Assembly (NCBI RefSeq): GCF_000972785.3
Contig: NZ_CP011253.3
Location: forward strand, 4,712,001 to 4,776,000
DNA: 64,000 bases
Source of the DNA: Pandoraea oxalativorans
GTDB taxonomy: Bacteria > Pseudomonadota > Gammaproteobacteria > Burkholderiales > Burkholderiaceae
Direction of reading: 5' to 3'
A program made the position numbers and the translations under genes. Under the pieces are notes generated by a model. It saw nothing but the letters and a program-made list of their open reading frames with translations. It made no database searches and was not told the DNA's origin. This document shows positions 33,914-43,422 of the stretch, piece after piece (position 1 is the stretch's first letter; every line of letters starts with the position of its first letter).

Positions 33914-36900
33914 TCTCATTGCCTTTGTCGCAGGTCTTGCCGTCGTCGGCTGGATCGCCATCGGCTATGCTGGCACCAATACCCTCGCGCTCGCGATCGC
34001 CCTGCTGATCGCTGCCGTCTATCTCTTCGGCGCGCTAGAACTCAAACGCTTTCACCAGTCGACGAACGCCCTTGCGAGTGCCGTCTCCGGTCTAGGCGCA
34101 CCGCCCGCGTCCCTGCCCGCGTGGCTTGAGACGTTGCCCGTCGGTCTGCGCACCGCCGTGCGTCTGCGCGTGGAAGGCGAACGTGTTGGCCTGCCCGGCC
34201 CGGCGCTCACGCCGTACCTCGTCGGCCTGCTCGTGCTGCTCGGCATGCTCGGCACCTTCCTCGGCATGGCCGCCACGCTGCGCGGCACCGGCATCGCGCT
34301 CGAAGGCGCGACCGATCTGCAAGCGATTCGTGCCTCGCTCGCCTCGCCGGTCAAGGGACTCGGCTTCGCATTCGGGACGTCGGTCGCCGGTGTCGCGACG
34401 TCGGCCATGCTCGGCCTGCTCGCCGCACTCGCGCGCAAGGAACGCGCACAGGTCGTGCAATCGCTCGACGCACGCATCGTCACGACACTGCGCGGCTTCT
34501 CACAGCAGCATCAACGCGAAACCACGCTGCAACTGCTTCAGCAACAAGCGACGGTCATGCCCGCACTGGTCGACCGTCTGCAAGACATGATGGCCGCGAT
34601 GGAGCGCCAGAGTCAGGCGCTCGGCGAGCGCCTCGTCGCCAATCAGGACGCGCTGCACGCCAAGACGGATGCGTCTTACGCGCAACTCACCAGCGCGATG
34701 CAGCAGTATCTGAAGGACAGCGTCGCCACCACGGCCAGCGCCGCCGGTGCAGCGATTCGTCCGGAAGTCGAAGCGACGATGGCGAGCCTCGCGCGCGAAA
34801 CCGCCACGTGGCATCAGACCGTGTCGAGCGCCGTGCAAGACCGTATGGACGGCCTGTCCGATCGCTTCGAAGCCACGACGGCGCGCGTTGCCAGCGTCTG
34901 GAAAGATTCGCTCGACGCTCAATTGCGCACCAATGAAACGCTCGCCACCGATCTGCGCTCGGCACTCGGCGATTTCACGCAGACGTTCGAGACCCGCTCA
35001 TCGCGACTGGTCGACGACGTGGCCGCACGACTCGAGGCCGTAACTGCACAGGTCAGCAGCGCACAGACCGGTGTCGCGCAAACGTGGGAAACGTCGCTCG
35101 CCGCGCAACAGCGCAGCAACGATGCGCTCTCCGAAAACCTCGGCACGGCACTCGCGCACTTCTCGCAGACCTTCGAGACGCGCTCGACCAGGCTGGTCGA
35201 CGATGTCGCGGCTCGCCTGGAGGCCACCACGGGCCGCATCGACGCCGCCCACGCGAACGTCGCCCAGACCTGGGAGACGTCGCTCGCCACGCAGCAACGC
35301 ACTCACGACGCGCTCACTGAAAACCTCGGCGCGGCGCTCACGCAATTCGCACAGACCTTCGAGACGCGCTCGACCAGGCTGGTCGACGATGTCGCGGCAC
35401 GACTCGACACGACGACCGGACAGGTCAACGCCGCACACGCGGGCATCGCGCAGACATGGCAAACGTCGCTCGCCACGCAGCAGCAAACCAACGACGCGCT
35501 CGCCAGAGAACTCGGCGCAACGCTTGCGCAATTCACCGAGTCGTTCGAGGCGCGCTCCGCGAGCCTGCTCGGCGAGGTCATCACGCGCCTCGACAGCGCA
35601 ACGGGCAGCATCGCCACGGCGCAGACCACCGTCGCCCAGGCGTGGGAGCAAGCGCTCGGCCAGCAACAGCAATCGCACGACACGCTGACACAGTCCCTCG
35701 GCGCGGCACTGGAGCGCTTCGCGCAGACGTTCGAAGCACGCTCAAGCGCCTTGCTGGCGGATGTCGCAGCCAAGCTCGACGCCGCGAGCGGCAATGTCAG
35801 CGGCGCACATGAGCGCGTCGCATCGGCATGGGAGCAATCGATCGGACTGCAAAAGCAGGCCAACGACGCACTGAACACCGAACTTGCTGCCGCCCTCGCC
35901 CGCTTCACGGAAACCTTCGAGCAACGCGCCGCCCATTTGATCGACGGCGTAAGCCAGCGCACGGAAGGGGCAATGCACAGCGTGTCGGCGACGGCTGCGG
36001 TCGTGTCGGGCGAATGGAAGCAGGCCCTCGCCGCGCAACAATCGGCGAACGATGCACTCGCCACCGATCTCGCCACCGCCCTCGCACGCTTCGCCGAAAC
36101 GTTCGAATCGCGGGCCACGCAACTGCTGCAAAACGTCTCGACGCAACTGGACTCGACGTCCGCCAACGTCGCCCAGACCTGGCGCGACGCCATCGCCGAA
36201 CACGCGCGGACGAGCGAGCGTCTGGCCGACGGCAATCAGCAACTCGTCGCGGCGACGACCAGCGCCTTCACCGAACACAGTGCGTCGCTGCTGCAAGCGC
36301 TCAGCGCCGCCAACACCGCGCATCACGACGCTACCGCCGAGCGCGAATCGCAGCGCCTGTCCGTCTGGACGGAAACGCTCGAAGGCACGCTGTCCACGCT
36401 GCGCTCGGAATGGCAGCAGGTCGGCGCACAAACGGCCAGCGAGCAACAGGCGATCTGCGACACGCTTGCCCGCACCGCGCTGGAGATGTCCGAGCAGACG
36501 CGCGCCAACGCCAGCGACACCATCGCGGAAATCTCGCGTCTGGTGCAGACAGCTTCGGAAGCCCCGAAGGCGGCCGCCGAAATCATCGGCGAACTGCGTC
36601 AAAAGCTCTCGGACAGCATGGTCCGCGACAACGCCATGCTCGAAGAGCGCTCGCGACTGCTCGACACGCTGGGCACGCTGCTCGACACCGTCAAGCACGC
36701 GGGCAACGAACAACGTGCCGCCGTCGACGAACTCGTCACGACCTCCGCGCAACTGCTCGAGCGCGCGAGCGCGAACCTCGGCGACGCCATCGCCGCACAA
36801 ACGGAGAAGCTCACGGAAGCGTCCGCACAGGTCACCGGCAGCGTGGTGGAAATCGCCAGCCTCGGCGACGCCTTCGGTGCCGCCGTGCAGTCGTTCGGCG

Positions 36901-37118
36901 AATCGAACACGCAACTGCTGGAACATCTGCAACGCATCGAGGCCGCACTCGACAAGTCGATGGCGCGCAGCGACGAACAACTCGGGTACTACGTCGCACA
37001 GGCACGCGAAGTGGTCGAGCTGAGCGTGATGTCGCAAAAGCAGATCCTCGAGAACCTTCAGGATCTCGCGCAGACGCGCGGGCAAACGGGTATGCAACCG
37101 GGTAGCGTGGCAGCATGA
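33885..37118 (+). CDS. DUF802 protein: MotA/ExbB-like channel with long repetitive tail
   Basis: 1077 residues from the ATG at 33885. Four membrane helices lie near residues 8-29, 33-51, 111-132 and 158-182. The last two match the MotA/TolQ/ExbB proton-channel pattern (LLGMLGTFLGMAATLRG, then SPVKGLGFAFGTSVAGVATSAMLGLLAAL). The remaining 890 residues are a predicted coiled-coil tail, with seven to eight 62-residue repeats from residue 335 (unit start VAQTWETSL, then FETRSTRLVDDVAARL). This layout resembles ZorA of Zorya defence and long-tailed MotA relatives. The stop overlaps the OmpA gene start by four bases. Function is inferred: half of an ion-driven stator. Confidence 0.82.
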   Translation: MTRLPRYLVDLIAFVAGLAVVGWIAIGYAGTNTLALAIALLIAAVYLFGALELKRFHQSTNALASAVSGLGAPPASLPAWLETLPVGLRTAVRLRVEGERVGLPGPALTPYLVGLLVLLGMLGTFLGMAATLRGTGIALEGATDLQAIRASLASPVKGLGFAFGTSVAGVATSAMLGLLAALARKERAQVVQSLDARIVTTLRGFSQQHQRETTLQLLQQQATVMPALVDRLQDMMAAMERQSQALGERLVANQDALHAKTDASYAQLTSAMQQYLKDSVATTASAAGAAIRPEVEATMASLARETATWHQTVSSAVQDRMDGLSDRFEATTARVASVWKDSLDAQLRTNETLATDLRSALGDFTQTFETRSSRLVDDVAARLEAVTAQVSSAQTGVAQTWETSLAAQQRSNDALSENLGTALAHFSQTFETRSTRLVDDVAARLEATTGRIDAAHANVAQTWETSLATQQRTHDALTENLGAALTQFAQTFETRSTRLVDDVAARLDTTTGQVNAAHAGIAQTWQTSLATQQQTNDALARELGATLAQFTESFEARSASLLGEVITRLDSATGSIATAQTTVAQAWEQALGQQQQSHDTLTQSLGAALERFAQTFEARSSALLADVAAKLDAASGNVSGAHERVASAWEQSIGLQKQANDALNTELAAALARFTETFEQRAAHLIDGVSQRTEGAMHSVSATAAVVSGEWKQALAAQQSANDALATDLATALARFAETFESRATQLLQNVSTQLDSTSANVAQTWRDAIAEHARTSERLADGNQQLVAATTSAFTEHSASLLQALSAANTAHHDATAERESQRLSVWTETLEGTLSTLRSEWQQVGAQTASEQQAICDTLARTALEMSEQTRANASDTIAEISRLVQTASEAPKAAAEIIGELRQKLSDSMVRDNAMLEERSRLLDTLGTLLDTVKHAGNEQRAAVDELVTTSAQLLERASANLGDAIAAQTEKLTEASAQVTGSVVEIASLGDAFGAAVQSFGESNTQLLEHLQRIEAALDKSMARSDEQLGYYVAQAREVVELSVMSQKQILENLQDLAQTRGQTGMQPGSVAA
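34887..36330 (+). repeat. 186-bp tandem repeats in the DUF802 gene
   Basis: The coding sequence carries about eight units, mostly 186 bases (62 codons) long. A 47-base stretch in the third unit (35352-35398) is identical to the one exactly 186 bases earlier (35166-35212), which points to recent duplication or gene conversion. Outer units are more diverged and the last are shortened. Confidence 0.85.
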
Positions 37119-37783
37119 GAGACGAATTCGACGCGGATATCACAGAGGCGGGCGACGTAGGCGCCGCTGCGCCGACGTGGGCCGTCTTCGGCGATCTGAT
37201 GTCGGTGATGCTCGGCGCGTTCGTGCTTATCATGCTCGGCGTGATCGGCGTGCAGATCGAACTGTCCGCGAAGCTGGAGCGTGAAGTGAAGGAGCGCCAG
37301 GTCGAGACGCAGCGCCGCGAAACGCTCGAGAAAGCGCTCGCCGGACCGCTCGCGGGCGGGCGTGTGACGCTGGTGAACGGGCGCATCGGTATCAGCGGCA
37401 ACGTGCTCTTCGCGCTGAACTCGGATCAGTTGCAGCCGCAGGGCCGCGAAGTGCTGCGCAGTCTGGCCGCGCCGCTGGCCGCCTATCTGCGCGCGAGCGA
37501 CGAAATTCTCATGGTCAGCGGCTTCACCGACGACCAGCAAGTGCGCGAGACGAACCGCCGCTTTACCGACAACTGGGAGTTGTCTGCACAACGGGCGCTG
37601 ACCGTCACGCGCGAGCTGATCGCCGCCGGGGTGCCGCCGTCCTCCGTGTTCTCGGCCGCGTTCGGTGCGGAACAGCCGGTGACGTCCAACGCCGACGAAG
37701 CCGGACGCGCAAAGAACCGCCGCGTAGAAATTGCACCGATGCCGCGCAGCAGCGCGGGTAACGCTGGCAAACCGAAAGCGTGA
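37115..37783 (+). CDS. MotB-like OmpA-family protein
   Basis: 222 residues. One membrane helix follows a short acidic N-terminus, and D27 in VFGDLMSVMLGAFVLIML aligns with the proton-carrying Asp of MotB (YADFMTAMMAFF type). A short coiled coil (residues 48-72) leads to an OmpA/MotB peptidoglycan-binding domain with GFTDDQQVRETNRRFTDNWELSAQRA and the final NRRVEI. With the DUF802 protein it would make an inner-membrane ion-driven complex anchored to the cell wall. It starts within the DUF802 stop (ATGA). Confidence 0.85.
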   Translation: MRDEFDADITEAGDVGAAAPTWAVFGDLMSVMLGAFVLIMLGVIGVQIELSAKLEREVKERQVETQRRETLEKALAGPLAGGRVTLVNGRIGISGNVLFALNSDQLQPQGREVLRSLAAPLAAYLRASDEILMVSGFTDDQQVRETNRRFTDNWELSAQRALTVTRELIAAGVPPSSVFSAAFGAEQPVTSNADEAGRAKNRRVEIAPMPRSSAGNAGKPKA

Positions 37784-37793
37784 CGGTACGGCG

Positions 37794-38630
37794 ATGAGCA
37801 TGCAAACGCCCTCTCCAACGAACGACGCCGCCGAAGACGACACGCTTGTCGTGTCGCATGCCGATCCGGTCGATCCGACCACTACGCAACTCGCCGCCTG
37901 GCGCGAAGCCGGTGCCGACAAGCGCGACCCGACTCGCTTTCATCGTATCGAAGCGCTTTGCACGCGCATGCTCACCTATCGAGGCGACGTGCGGCGCGTG
38001 CTTGAAGCGCGTCTGAAGGTGCTGGTGGACGACTTCGCTACGTCGCTTGCCAATGCCCGGACTACCGCAGGCGATCCCGGAGCATCACGTGCCGCGTCAC
38101 CGCTTGTCACGCTGACGGCAGACATCGCGCGACAGATGGGCACCGGCGAACGGCCAACGTCGTCGGCATCGCCCGCGACATCGAGGCCGACGCGTAGCGT
38201 TCAGCCGACGGCACCGTCGTCCACGGCGAAGGCCTCTGACGCGCCCGCGCCCGCGAAGCGCCCCGTCACCCAACCGGCACCGATTCCCGTCGCCATCACG
38301 CCGACCGTCATCGCGACGGACGACGCCTTCGAAGACCTCGACGTCCTCGAATACTTCCGCGAAACGTGGTCGAAGCTGAGCACCGACGGCAATCTGCGCC
38401 AGTCGCTTGCGCAGGTGCCCGAAAACGCGGGTCCGCTCAATTCCAGCCATCTTGTGCATCGTGCGCTCTCGCTCATGCACGACGTGTCGCCCGACTATCT
38501 GCGTCACTTCCTGCGTCACGCCGACGCCCTCTCCTGGCTCGAAGACATGGAAACGACGGGCGTCTTTGGCAACAAGAGCGCGGCCCGCGTGGCAGCCAGC
38601 GCCAAACCGTCGCGCGCCAAGGCCCGCTGA
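37794..38630 (+). CDS. DUF2894 domain protein
   Basis: 278 residues from the ATG at 37794. The N-terminal part (TTQLAAWREAGADKRDPTRFHRIEALCTRMLTYRGDVRRVLEARL) is the DUF2894 core. A Pro/Ala/Ser/Thr-rich linker follows (about 100-175), then a C-terminal helical domain (DDAFEDLDVLEYFRETWSKL to FLRHADALSWLEDME) that looks like a protein-protein module. It is cytoplasmic. Last gene of the DUF3348-DUF802-OmpA-DUF2894 operon; probably works on the tail of the DUF802 protein. Confidence 0.8.
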   Translation: MSMQTPSPTNDAAEDDTLVVSHADPVDPTTTQLAAWREAGADKRDPTRFHRIEALCTRMLTYRGDVRRVLEARLKVLVDDFATSLANARTTAGDPGASRAASPLVTLTADIARQMGTGERPTSSASPATSRPTRSVQPTAPSSTAKASDAPAPAKRPVTQPAPIPVAITPTVIATDDAFEDLDVLEYFRETWSKLSTDGNLRQSLAQVPENAGPLNSSHLVHRALSLMHDVSPDYLRHFLRHADALSWLEDMETTGVFGNKSAARVAASAKPSRAKAR

Positions 38631-38812
38631 CGGTGGCGTGCCCTCGCGACGTCAGGCAGCATCAAGCCGGGACGCGAAGCGGGCGCCAACTTGCCAGTGA
38701 AGGGCGTTCCGGTGGATAATCGAGCCCGTTCCCGCCGCCAAGGCGCGGGAAAATCCTTTGAAAAATCATCGTGTTGGGCGCTGTCCGCACCGCCCGCCGC
38801 AGTTTCCTCGAC

Positions 38813-38838
38813 AAGCCGTCGTTCCAGACGGCTTTTTG
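38813..38838 (+). terminator. intrinsic terminator just before trmB
   Basis: AAGCCGTC/GACGGCTT with a 6-base loop and a T-tract ends seven bases before the trmB ATG. It should terminate the upstream operon, but its closeness to trmB leaves no room for a ribosome site, so trmB expression may depend on readthrough or on an alternative start. Confidence 0.8.
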
Positions 38839-38844
38839 TTTCCC

Positions 38845-39642
38845 ATGACGAACCACGGACAACCGCCAGCCGACGATTCGCTCCCGGCCCACGACGACGC
38901 TGAACTCGACGCGTCGCAAACGACCTCTTCGGAAGACGACGACACGTACGTCGGCCCGGATGGTGTAGCGCACCCGCGCCGCATCCGCAGTTTCGTGCGT
39001 CGCGCGGGACGTAGCTCGGAAGCGCAGAAACGCTACTTCGAAGAACTCGGCCCGAAGTTCGTACTGCCGTACGCGCCTGAAACGCTCGACTGGCCGACGG
39101 CCTTCGATCGCGCCGACGCACCGCGCATTCTGGAAATCGGCTTCGGCATGGGCGACGGCACCGCGCACATCGCGAAGGTGCGCCCGGCTGACGATTTCCT
39201 CGGCGTGGAAGTACACGAGCCGGGCGTGGGCGCGCTGCTCAAGCTCATCGGAACGACACCGCTCTCGAACGTGCGCATCATCCAGCACGACGCTGTGGAA
39301 GTCGTCCAGCACATGCTGCCGGAAGGGTCGCTCGACGGCGTCCACGTGTTCTTCCCCGATCCGTGGCACAAGAAGCGTCACCACAAGCGCCGTCTGCTGC
39401 AACCGCCGTTCGTGGCATTGCTGGCCTCGCGTCTGAAGCCGGGCGGCTACCTGCACTGCGCGACGGACTGGCAGGAATATGCCGAGCAGATGCTCGAAGT
39501 GCTCGGCGGCGAAGCGTCGCTCGAGAACACAGCGGCCGATTACGCGCCGCGTCCGGATTACCGTCCCGTGACGAAGTTCGAGAACCGCGGCCTGCGCCTC
39601 GGTCACGGCGTGTGGGATCTGGTCTTCCGCAAGCGCGGCTGA
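38845..39642 (+). CDS. trmB: tRNA (guanine-N7)-methyltransferase
   Basis: 265 residues from the ATG at 38845. It makes m7G46 in tRNA with SAM. The SAM-binding motif is [11 protein letters not shown] and the tRNA-binding/catalytic signature is [29 protein letters not shown] is the usual N-terminal motif. The first 55 residues are an acidic, low-complexity extension. No Shine-Dalgarno is seen before the ATG because a terminator hairpin occupies that space; a TTG at 38758 is an in-frame alternative upstream of it. Confidence 0.93.
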   Translation: MTNHGQPPADDSLPAHDDAELDASQTTSSEDDDTYVGPDGVAHPRRIRSFVRRAGRSSEAQKRYFEELGPKFVLPYAPETLDWPTAFDRADAPRILEIGFGMGDGTAHIAKVRPADDFLGVEVHEPGVGALLKLIGTTPLSNVRIIQHDAVEVVQHMLPEGSLDGVHVFFPDPWHKKRHHKRRLLQPPFVALLASRLKPGGYLHCATDWQEYAEQMLEVLGGEASLENTAADYAPRPDYRPVTKFENRGLRLGHGVWDLVFRKRG

Positions 39643-39680
39643 GCGGCATCGACGTCGTCGCGTCGGTACTGACGGATAGC

Positions 39681-39706
39681 AAAAGGGCACCTTTCGGTGC
39701 CCTTCT
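39681..39706. terminator. intrinsic terminator between trmB and uppP
   Basis: An AGGGCACC/GGTGCCCT stem with a TTTC loop lies between the convergent genes. The minus strand has a clear T-tract (serving uppP); the plus strand has a weaker one. Confidence 0.85.
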
Positions 39707-39732
39707 TGCATGCAACGTGCGGCGACGTGCAA

Positions 39733-40575
39733 TCAGTCAGCCCAAACCACGAGTCCGCTGTACGCCGATGCCAGCACCACGATACCGAACACGATGCGGT
39801 ACCAGGCGAACGCCGTGAAATCGTGCGACGCGATGTAGCGCAGCAGCCAGCGCACGCAGATGAACGCGCTGATGAACGCAAACACGAAGCCGATGCCGAA
39901 CAGACCGAAGTCCGTGACTTCCAGCATGGAGCGCGACTTGTAGAGTTCGTAAATGGTGGCGCCAAACAGAATCGGGATCGCAAGGAAGAACGAGAACTCG
40001 GTCGCCACACGACGCTCCAGCCCGAACATCATGCCGCCGATGATCGTCGCCCCCGAGCGCGACGTGCCCGGCACCAGCGCGAGGCATTGCGCGAAGCCGA
40101 CTTTCAGGGCGTCCAGCGTCGACAGCTCGTCGATGGAATTCACGCGCGGCAGCTTGCCCGCTTCGACATTGCTACGGTTATGGCGCTCGACCAGCAGAAT
40201 GATCACGCCGCCAACGATGAACGCGGTGGCCACGACCAGCGGGTTGAACAGCACCGCCTTGATATGCTTGCCGAACAACAACCCCAGCACGATGGCGGGC
40301 ACGCACGCGACGATCACGTTCACCGCAAAGCGACGCGCCTTCGCATCGCTACCCAGCCCGAACACGACCTGCGCAATCTTTGCGCGAAACTCCCAGCACA
40401 CCGCCAGAATTGCGCCGAACTGAATCACGATGTCGAAGATCTTGCCCTTCTCGTCATTGAAGTCGAGCAGACTGCCGACCAGAATCAAGTGCCCGGTCGA
40501 CGAGATCGGCAGAAATTCGGTCAGACCTTCAACCACACCGAGAATGACGGCTTTGAGCGCCAGCAACAAGTCCAT
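39733..40575 (-). CDS. uppP: undecaprenyl-diphosphatase
   Basis: 280 residues with about eight membrane helices. It dephosphorylates undecaprenyl diphosphate to recycle the lipid carrier for peptidoglycan and polysaccharide synthesis and gives bacitracin resistance. The BacA motifs are [17 protein letters not shown] (E16, E20, H29) and [10 protein letters not shown] with the catalytic arginine. It lies in the inner membrane. The carrier is also used by the polysaccharide genes at 51-57 kb. Confidence 0.95.
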   Translation of the reverse strand: MDLLLALKAVILGVVEGLTEFLPISSTGHLILVGSLLDFNDEKGKIFDIVIQFGAILAVCWEFRAKIAQVVFGLGSDAKARRFAVNVIVACVPAIVLGLLFGKHIKAVLFNPLVVATAFIVGGVIILLVERHNRSNVEAGKLPRVNSIDELSTLDALKVGFAQCLALVPGTSRSGATIIGGMMFGLERRVATEFSFFLAIPILFGATIYELYKSRSMLEVTDFGLFGIGFVFAFISAFICVRWLLRYIASHDFTAFAWYRIVFGIVVLASAYSGLVVWAD

Positions 40576-40656
40576 GCAATGAGTTCCTGAGGAGTCGTGG
40601 ATTAAGAGCGTTTTCGTAGGTTCAGGCGAGTGCGTTCGCGCGGAATCGGTGGGACG

Positions 40657-41277
40657 TCAGGGCGTGTCGAACTTGACGTTCACGCCGTGCGAGAGCACGG
40701 TGATCGCCCCCGGCTGACGCATCGCGCCGCCGATGTTGAGTTGCTCGGGCTTGAACGTGTAGATCGGTGCGCCTTGGAGCAACTGCGTCGCGATGAGTGC
40801 CCCGGCCGCGTTCAACTGACGCGACCAGCGCTCGGGCAGACCGTCGATGGTGAACGTCTCCACCTCGGGGTCGCGCAGCACGACCGACAGCGTGGCCGGA
40901 TCGTACGCGAGCGCACTGTCGATGGCGAGCGTACCGGTGAGCGGCGCGCCACCCAGCGGGTGCGTCACGGTGGCATCGACGGACACGGCGAGACGGTTGC
41001 GATCAGGCAGCAGCGTCAGACGCGGATGCGTGAGATTCACGTCGAGCACGGCCAGCACACGACGGTCGAACGGAAACTTGCGTTCGAGCGCCCGCTGCAA
41101 CTGGCTTTCTGAAAAAGTGTAATCGTTGCCGAACGGCAAGCCTGCGCATGCTGCGAGGCCTGCAGCCAGCGCAGCCGCACCGGTCATTGTCAGCCAGCGA
41201 CGGCGCGAGACAGTGACCGACGCGCTCGCATCGCACTGCTGAGGAATGGGACGATCTGGATGAGTGCTACCCGGCAT
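40657..41277 (-). CDS. DUF1439 (YceB-like) putative lipoprotein
   Basis: 206 residues from the ATG at 41277. The N-terminus has a twin-arginine-like SRRRW and a hydrophobic segment ending in LAACAG, which is a lipobox, so it is probably a lipoprotein (cysteine near residue 44). The rest is the YceB/DUF1439 fold: FSESQLQRALERKFPFDRRV and LTLLPDRNRLAVSVDATV. YceB-like proteins have a tubular lipid-binding fold; the role is unknown. Confidence 0.82.
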   Translation of the reverse strand: MPGSTHPDRPIPQQCDASASVTVSRRRWLTMTGAAALAAGLAACAGLPFGNDYTFSESQLQRALERKFPFDRRVLAVLDVNLTHPRLTLLPDRNRLAVSVDATVTHPLGGAPLTGTLAIDSALAYDPATLSVVLRDPEVETFTIDGLPERWSRQLNAAGALIATQLLQGAPIYTFKPEQLNIGGAMRQPGAITVLSHGVNVKFDTP

Positions 41278-41383
41278 TTCGCGTTCCGCTTCAGGGCGCA
41301 TTCGGCCCGACACGCGCGACTATAGCACTCGGATACGACAGGAATTGAGGTTTGTCCGGCGCTGCCACTACCCGATGGCGCCC

Positions 41384-41647
41384 TCAGGCGGTCATGGGCG
41401 CAGTCATCGCTTCGAGATGGGACAACCAGGCGATGGCCTGCGTGCGATCGTCGCCGCACATCTCCACCGAAGGCTGCAACGATCCGCACACGGCCGGACG
41501 CTGCGGGCTACCGAAGATGCGGCAGCGATCCGCCTCATCCAACTGCACGCAACGCGTGTTCGCCGGTTTGCCGTCGGGCATCCCGGGAATCGGCGTCGAA
41601 ATGGAAGGCGCGATGCAACAGGCCGCGCAATGGGGTCGGCAATTCAT
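41384..41647 (-). CDS. YkgJ-family cysteine cluster protein
   Basis: 87 residues from the ATG at 41647. Cysteines are arranged as C3-x4-C-x2-C-C, with later single cysteines (CVQL, CRIF, CGSL and EMCGDD). This is the YkgJ (CxxxCxxCC) pattern, thought to bind zinc or an iron-sulfur cluster. It is small, cytoplasmic and of unknown function. It follows the SDR gene on the same strand by 61 bases; the ribosome site is weak. Confidence 0.75.
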   Translation of the reverse strand: MNCRPHCAACCIAPSISTPIPGMPDGKPANTRCVQLDEADRCRIFGSPQRPAVCGSLQPSVEMCGDDRTQAIAWLSHLEAMTAPMTA

Positions 41648-41708
41648 GGGGGCGGATTTTACCCGACCTGCTTGCCCTCGGCATTGGCCACAGCCTTCAC
41701 CACAGCAT

Positions 41709-42491
41709 TCACCAGGGTAGCGTGCCCGACAGCGCGAAGAAACCACCGGTCACCGGGCCGCGTTCGCCCAGCGCGAGCATCACCACGCTGCGCGTGCCTT
41801 CGGCCAGCCCCTGACGCCCGCGCCTGCCGCTCGCGTCGACCGTGAGATCGCTTGGTGCGCCCGGGTCGACGGAGTTCACCGTGATCGATGTCTCGCGCAA
41901 CGTGTGCGCGAGTTGCACCGTCAACATGTTCAGCGCGGCCTTCGATGCGTTGAACCCGATCTGCCGGAACGCCGCATGCTCCCACGCCGGATCGTTGTTC
42001 TGCGCAAGCGAGCCGAGGCCGCTCGACACGTTGACGATGCGCGCACCGTCCGAGCGCGACAGCCACGGCAGCATCGCCTGTGTGACGCGCAAGGTGCCGA
42101 AGAAGTTGGTCTGGAAGACCCGTTCGACCGCCTCGATGGACGCCTTCTCCGGCGTGTCGTCGCGCGGATCGGTCACGCCCGCATTGTTGACCAGCACGTC
42201 GAGCCGTCCGTGATAACGCCCGATCCGGTAGGCCGCCGCGTGCAACGTCTCCGGGCGCAGCAGATCGATCACCAGCGTTTCCGCCTGAAAACCCGCCTTG
42301 CGCAGCGGGGCGACGATTTCGTCCCCCTTTGCTTCATCGCGTGCGCCGACCAGCACCGTCATGCCCGCTTCGGCCAACTCACGCGCCACTTCCAATCCGA
42401 TTCCCCGGGTCGCGCCAGTCACCAGCGCCACTCTTCCCAGATGGCGTTCGGCGTCCTCGCGTACCGTATGTTCGATAGCGTCCCGTTTCAT
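41709..42491 (-). CDS. short-chain dehydrogenase/reductase with altered active site
   Basis: 260 residues from the ATG at 42491 (GGAG upstream). It has the SDR cofactor motif TGATRGIG (residues 25-32), NNAG (102-105) and the catalytic serine region NVSSG (154-158). The usual YxxxK is F180-N-A-S-K184: the catalytic tyrosine is replaced by phenylalanine (codon TTC). Activity may be lost or changed. It is divergent from a TetR gene that likely represses it. Confidence 0.85.
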   Translation of the reverse strand: MKRDAIEHTVREDAERHLGRVALVTGATRGIGLEVARELAEAGMTVLVGARDEAKGDEIVAPLRKAGFQAETLVIDLLRPETLHAAAYRIGRYHGRLDVLVNNAGVTDPRDDTPEKASIEAVERVFQTNFFGTLRVTQAMLPWLSRSDGARIVNVSSGLGSLAQNNDPAWEHAAFRQIGFNASKAALNMLTVQLAHTLRETSITVNSVDPGAPSDLTVDASGRRGRQGLAEGTRSVVMLALGERGPVTGGFFALSGTLPW

Positions 42492-42558
42492 CACTGCTCC
42501 CGTCGAATTCCCGTTGTTCTGCGCCCGGCCGCACGCAAATTTGTTAGCATCGAGTTTA

Positions 42559-42572
42559 TGAAGAATCCTTCA
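42559..42572. promoter_or_regulatory. short palindrome between SDR and TetR genes
   Basis: TGAAG-AATC-CTTCA is an inverted repeat 16 bases before the TetR start and about 68 before the SDR. The location fits a TetR operator. Confidence 0.35.
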
Positions 42573-42588
42573 GATTTTCTATTCGCAT

Positions 42589-43293
42589 ATGAAACCGGCC
42601 GGTCAACCACCCGCAACACCCCGTAAATCGCCGCAACAGGCGCGATCGCGGGTCACCATCGACGCCATTTTCGAAGCCGCGCTTCAGGTTTTGCTGCTCG
42701 ATGGCGGGCGTCAGTTGACCACCACCCGGGTGGCCGAGCGCGCCGGGGTGTCCGTTGGGACCCTCTATCAGTACTTCCAGAACAAGCAGGTGCTGCTCTA
42801 CGCGGTGCTGGAGCGTCACATCGACCGTATCGTCGATTCGGTCGAGCAGACGTGTCATGCGTCGCATGGCAAACCGCTGGAAACGATGGCGCAGGAATTG
42901 GCGAAGGCCTATGTCGGCGCGAAGATGCGCGATATCGAAGAGGCGCAGGCGCTGTACCGGCTCTCGGAGGATCTGGACGGGCGGGAGGTGTTCGCGGGGG
43001 CCTCGGCGCGCATGCACGCGGCCGTCGTCGGCATGCTGAAGACCGCACACAACGCGCGCTTCGAGGATCCGGAGACGGTGGCCTTCGTTTTCCTCAACTC
43101 CATGTCGGGGCCGATCAAGGCCATTCTGGAGAACCGCGCGCCCGTGGGCGCCTGCTCGGAGACGCTCTCCCGCCAGATCGCCGACCAGATGGCCACGATG
43201 TGCGGGGCGTATTTACAGTGCGTCGCCCAGCGTGGCACAGAGGTTCGGGCGGACTCGCCCGCGCTTTCAATACCGCCGGACAAAGCCGCCTGA
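42589..43293 (+). CDS. TetR-family transcriptional regulator
   Basis: 234 residues. The helix-turn-helix is at residues 20-68 (SRVTIDAIFEAALQVLLLDGGRQLTTTRVAERAGVSVGTLYQYFQNK), followed by a helical effector domain of the AcrR C-terminal type. It is divergent from the SDR gene and probably controls it and itself. Confidence 0.9.
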   Translation: MKPAGQPPATPRKSPQQARSRVTIDAIFEAALQVLLLDGGRQLTTTRVAERAGVSVGTLYQYFQNKQVLLYAVLERHIDRIVDSVEQTCHASHGKPLETMAQELAKAYVGAKMRDIEEAQALYRLSEDLDGREVFAGASARMHAAVVGMLKTAHNARFEDPETVAFVFLNSMSGPIKAILENRAPVGACSETLSRQIADQMATMCGAYLQCVAQRGTEVRADSPALSIPPDKAA

Positions 43294-43422
43294 GCCCCGG
43301 GCCGGTCATATCTGCCCGGCTTGCGTGCCGATTTGCGGCAAAAGTTCACACGTCATCATGGCTGCCGTCCGGAACTGGTAAAATGCCGGGTTGTGTTTGC
43401 CTACTACCCACGAGTAATCGAA

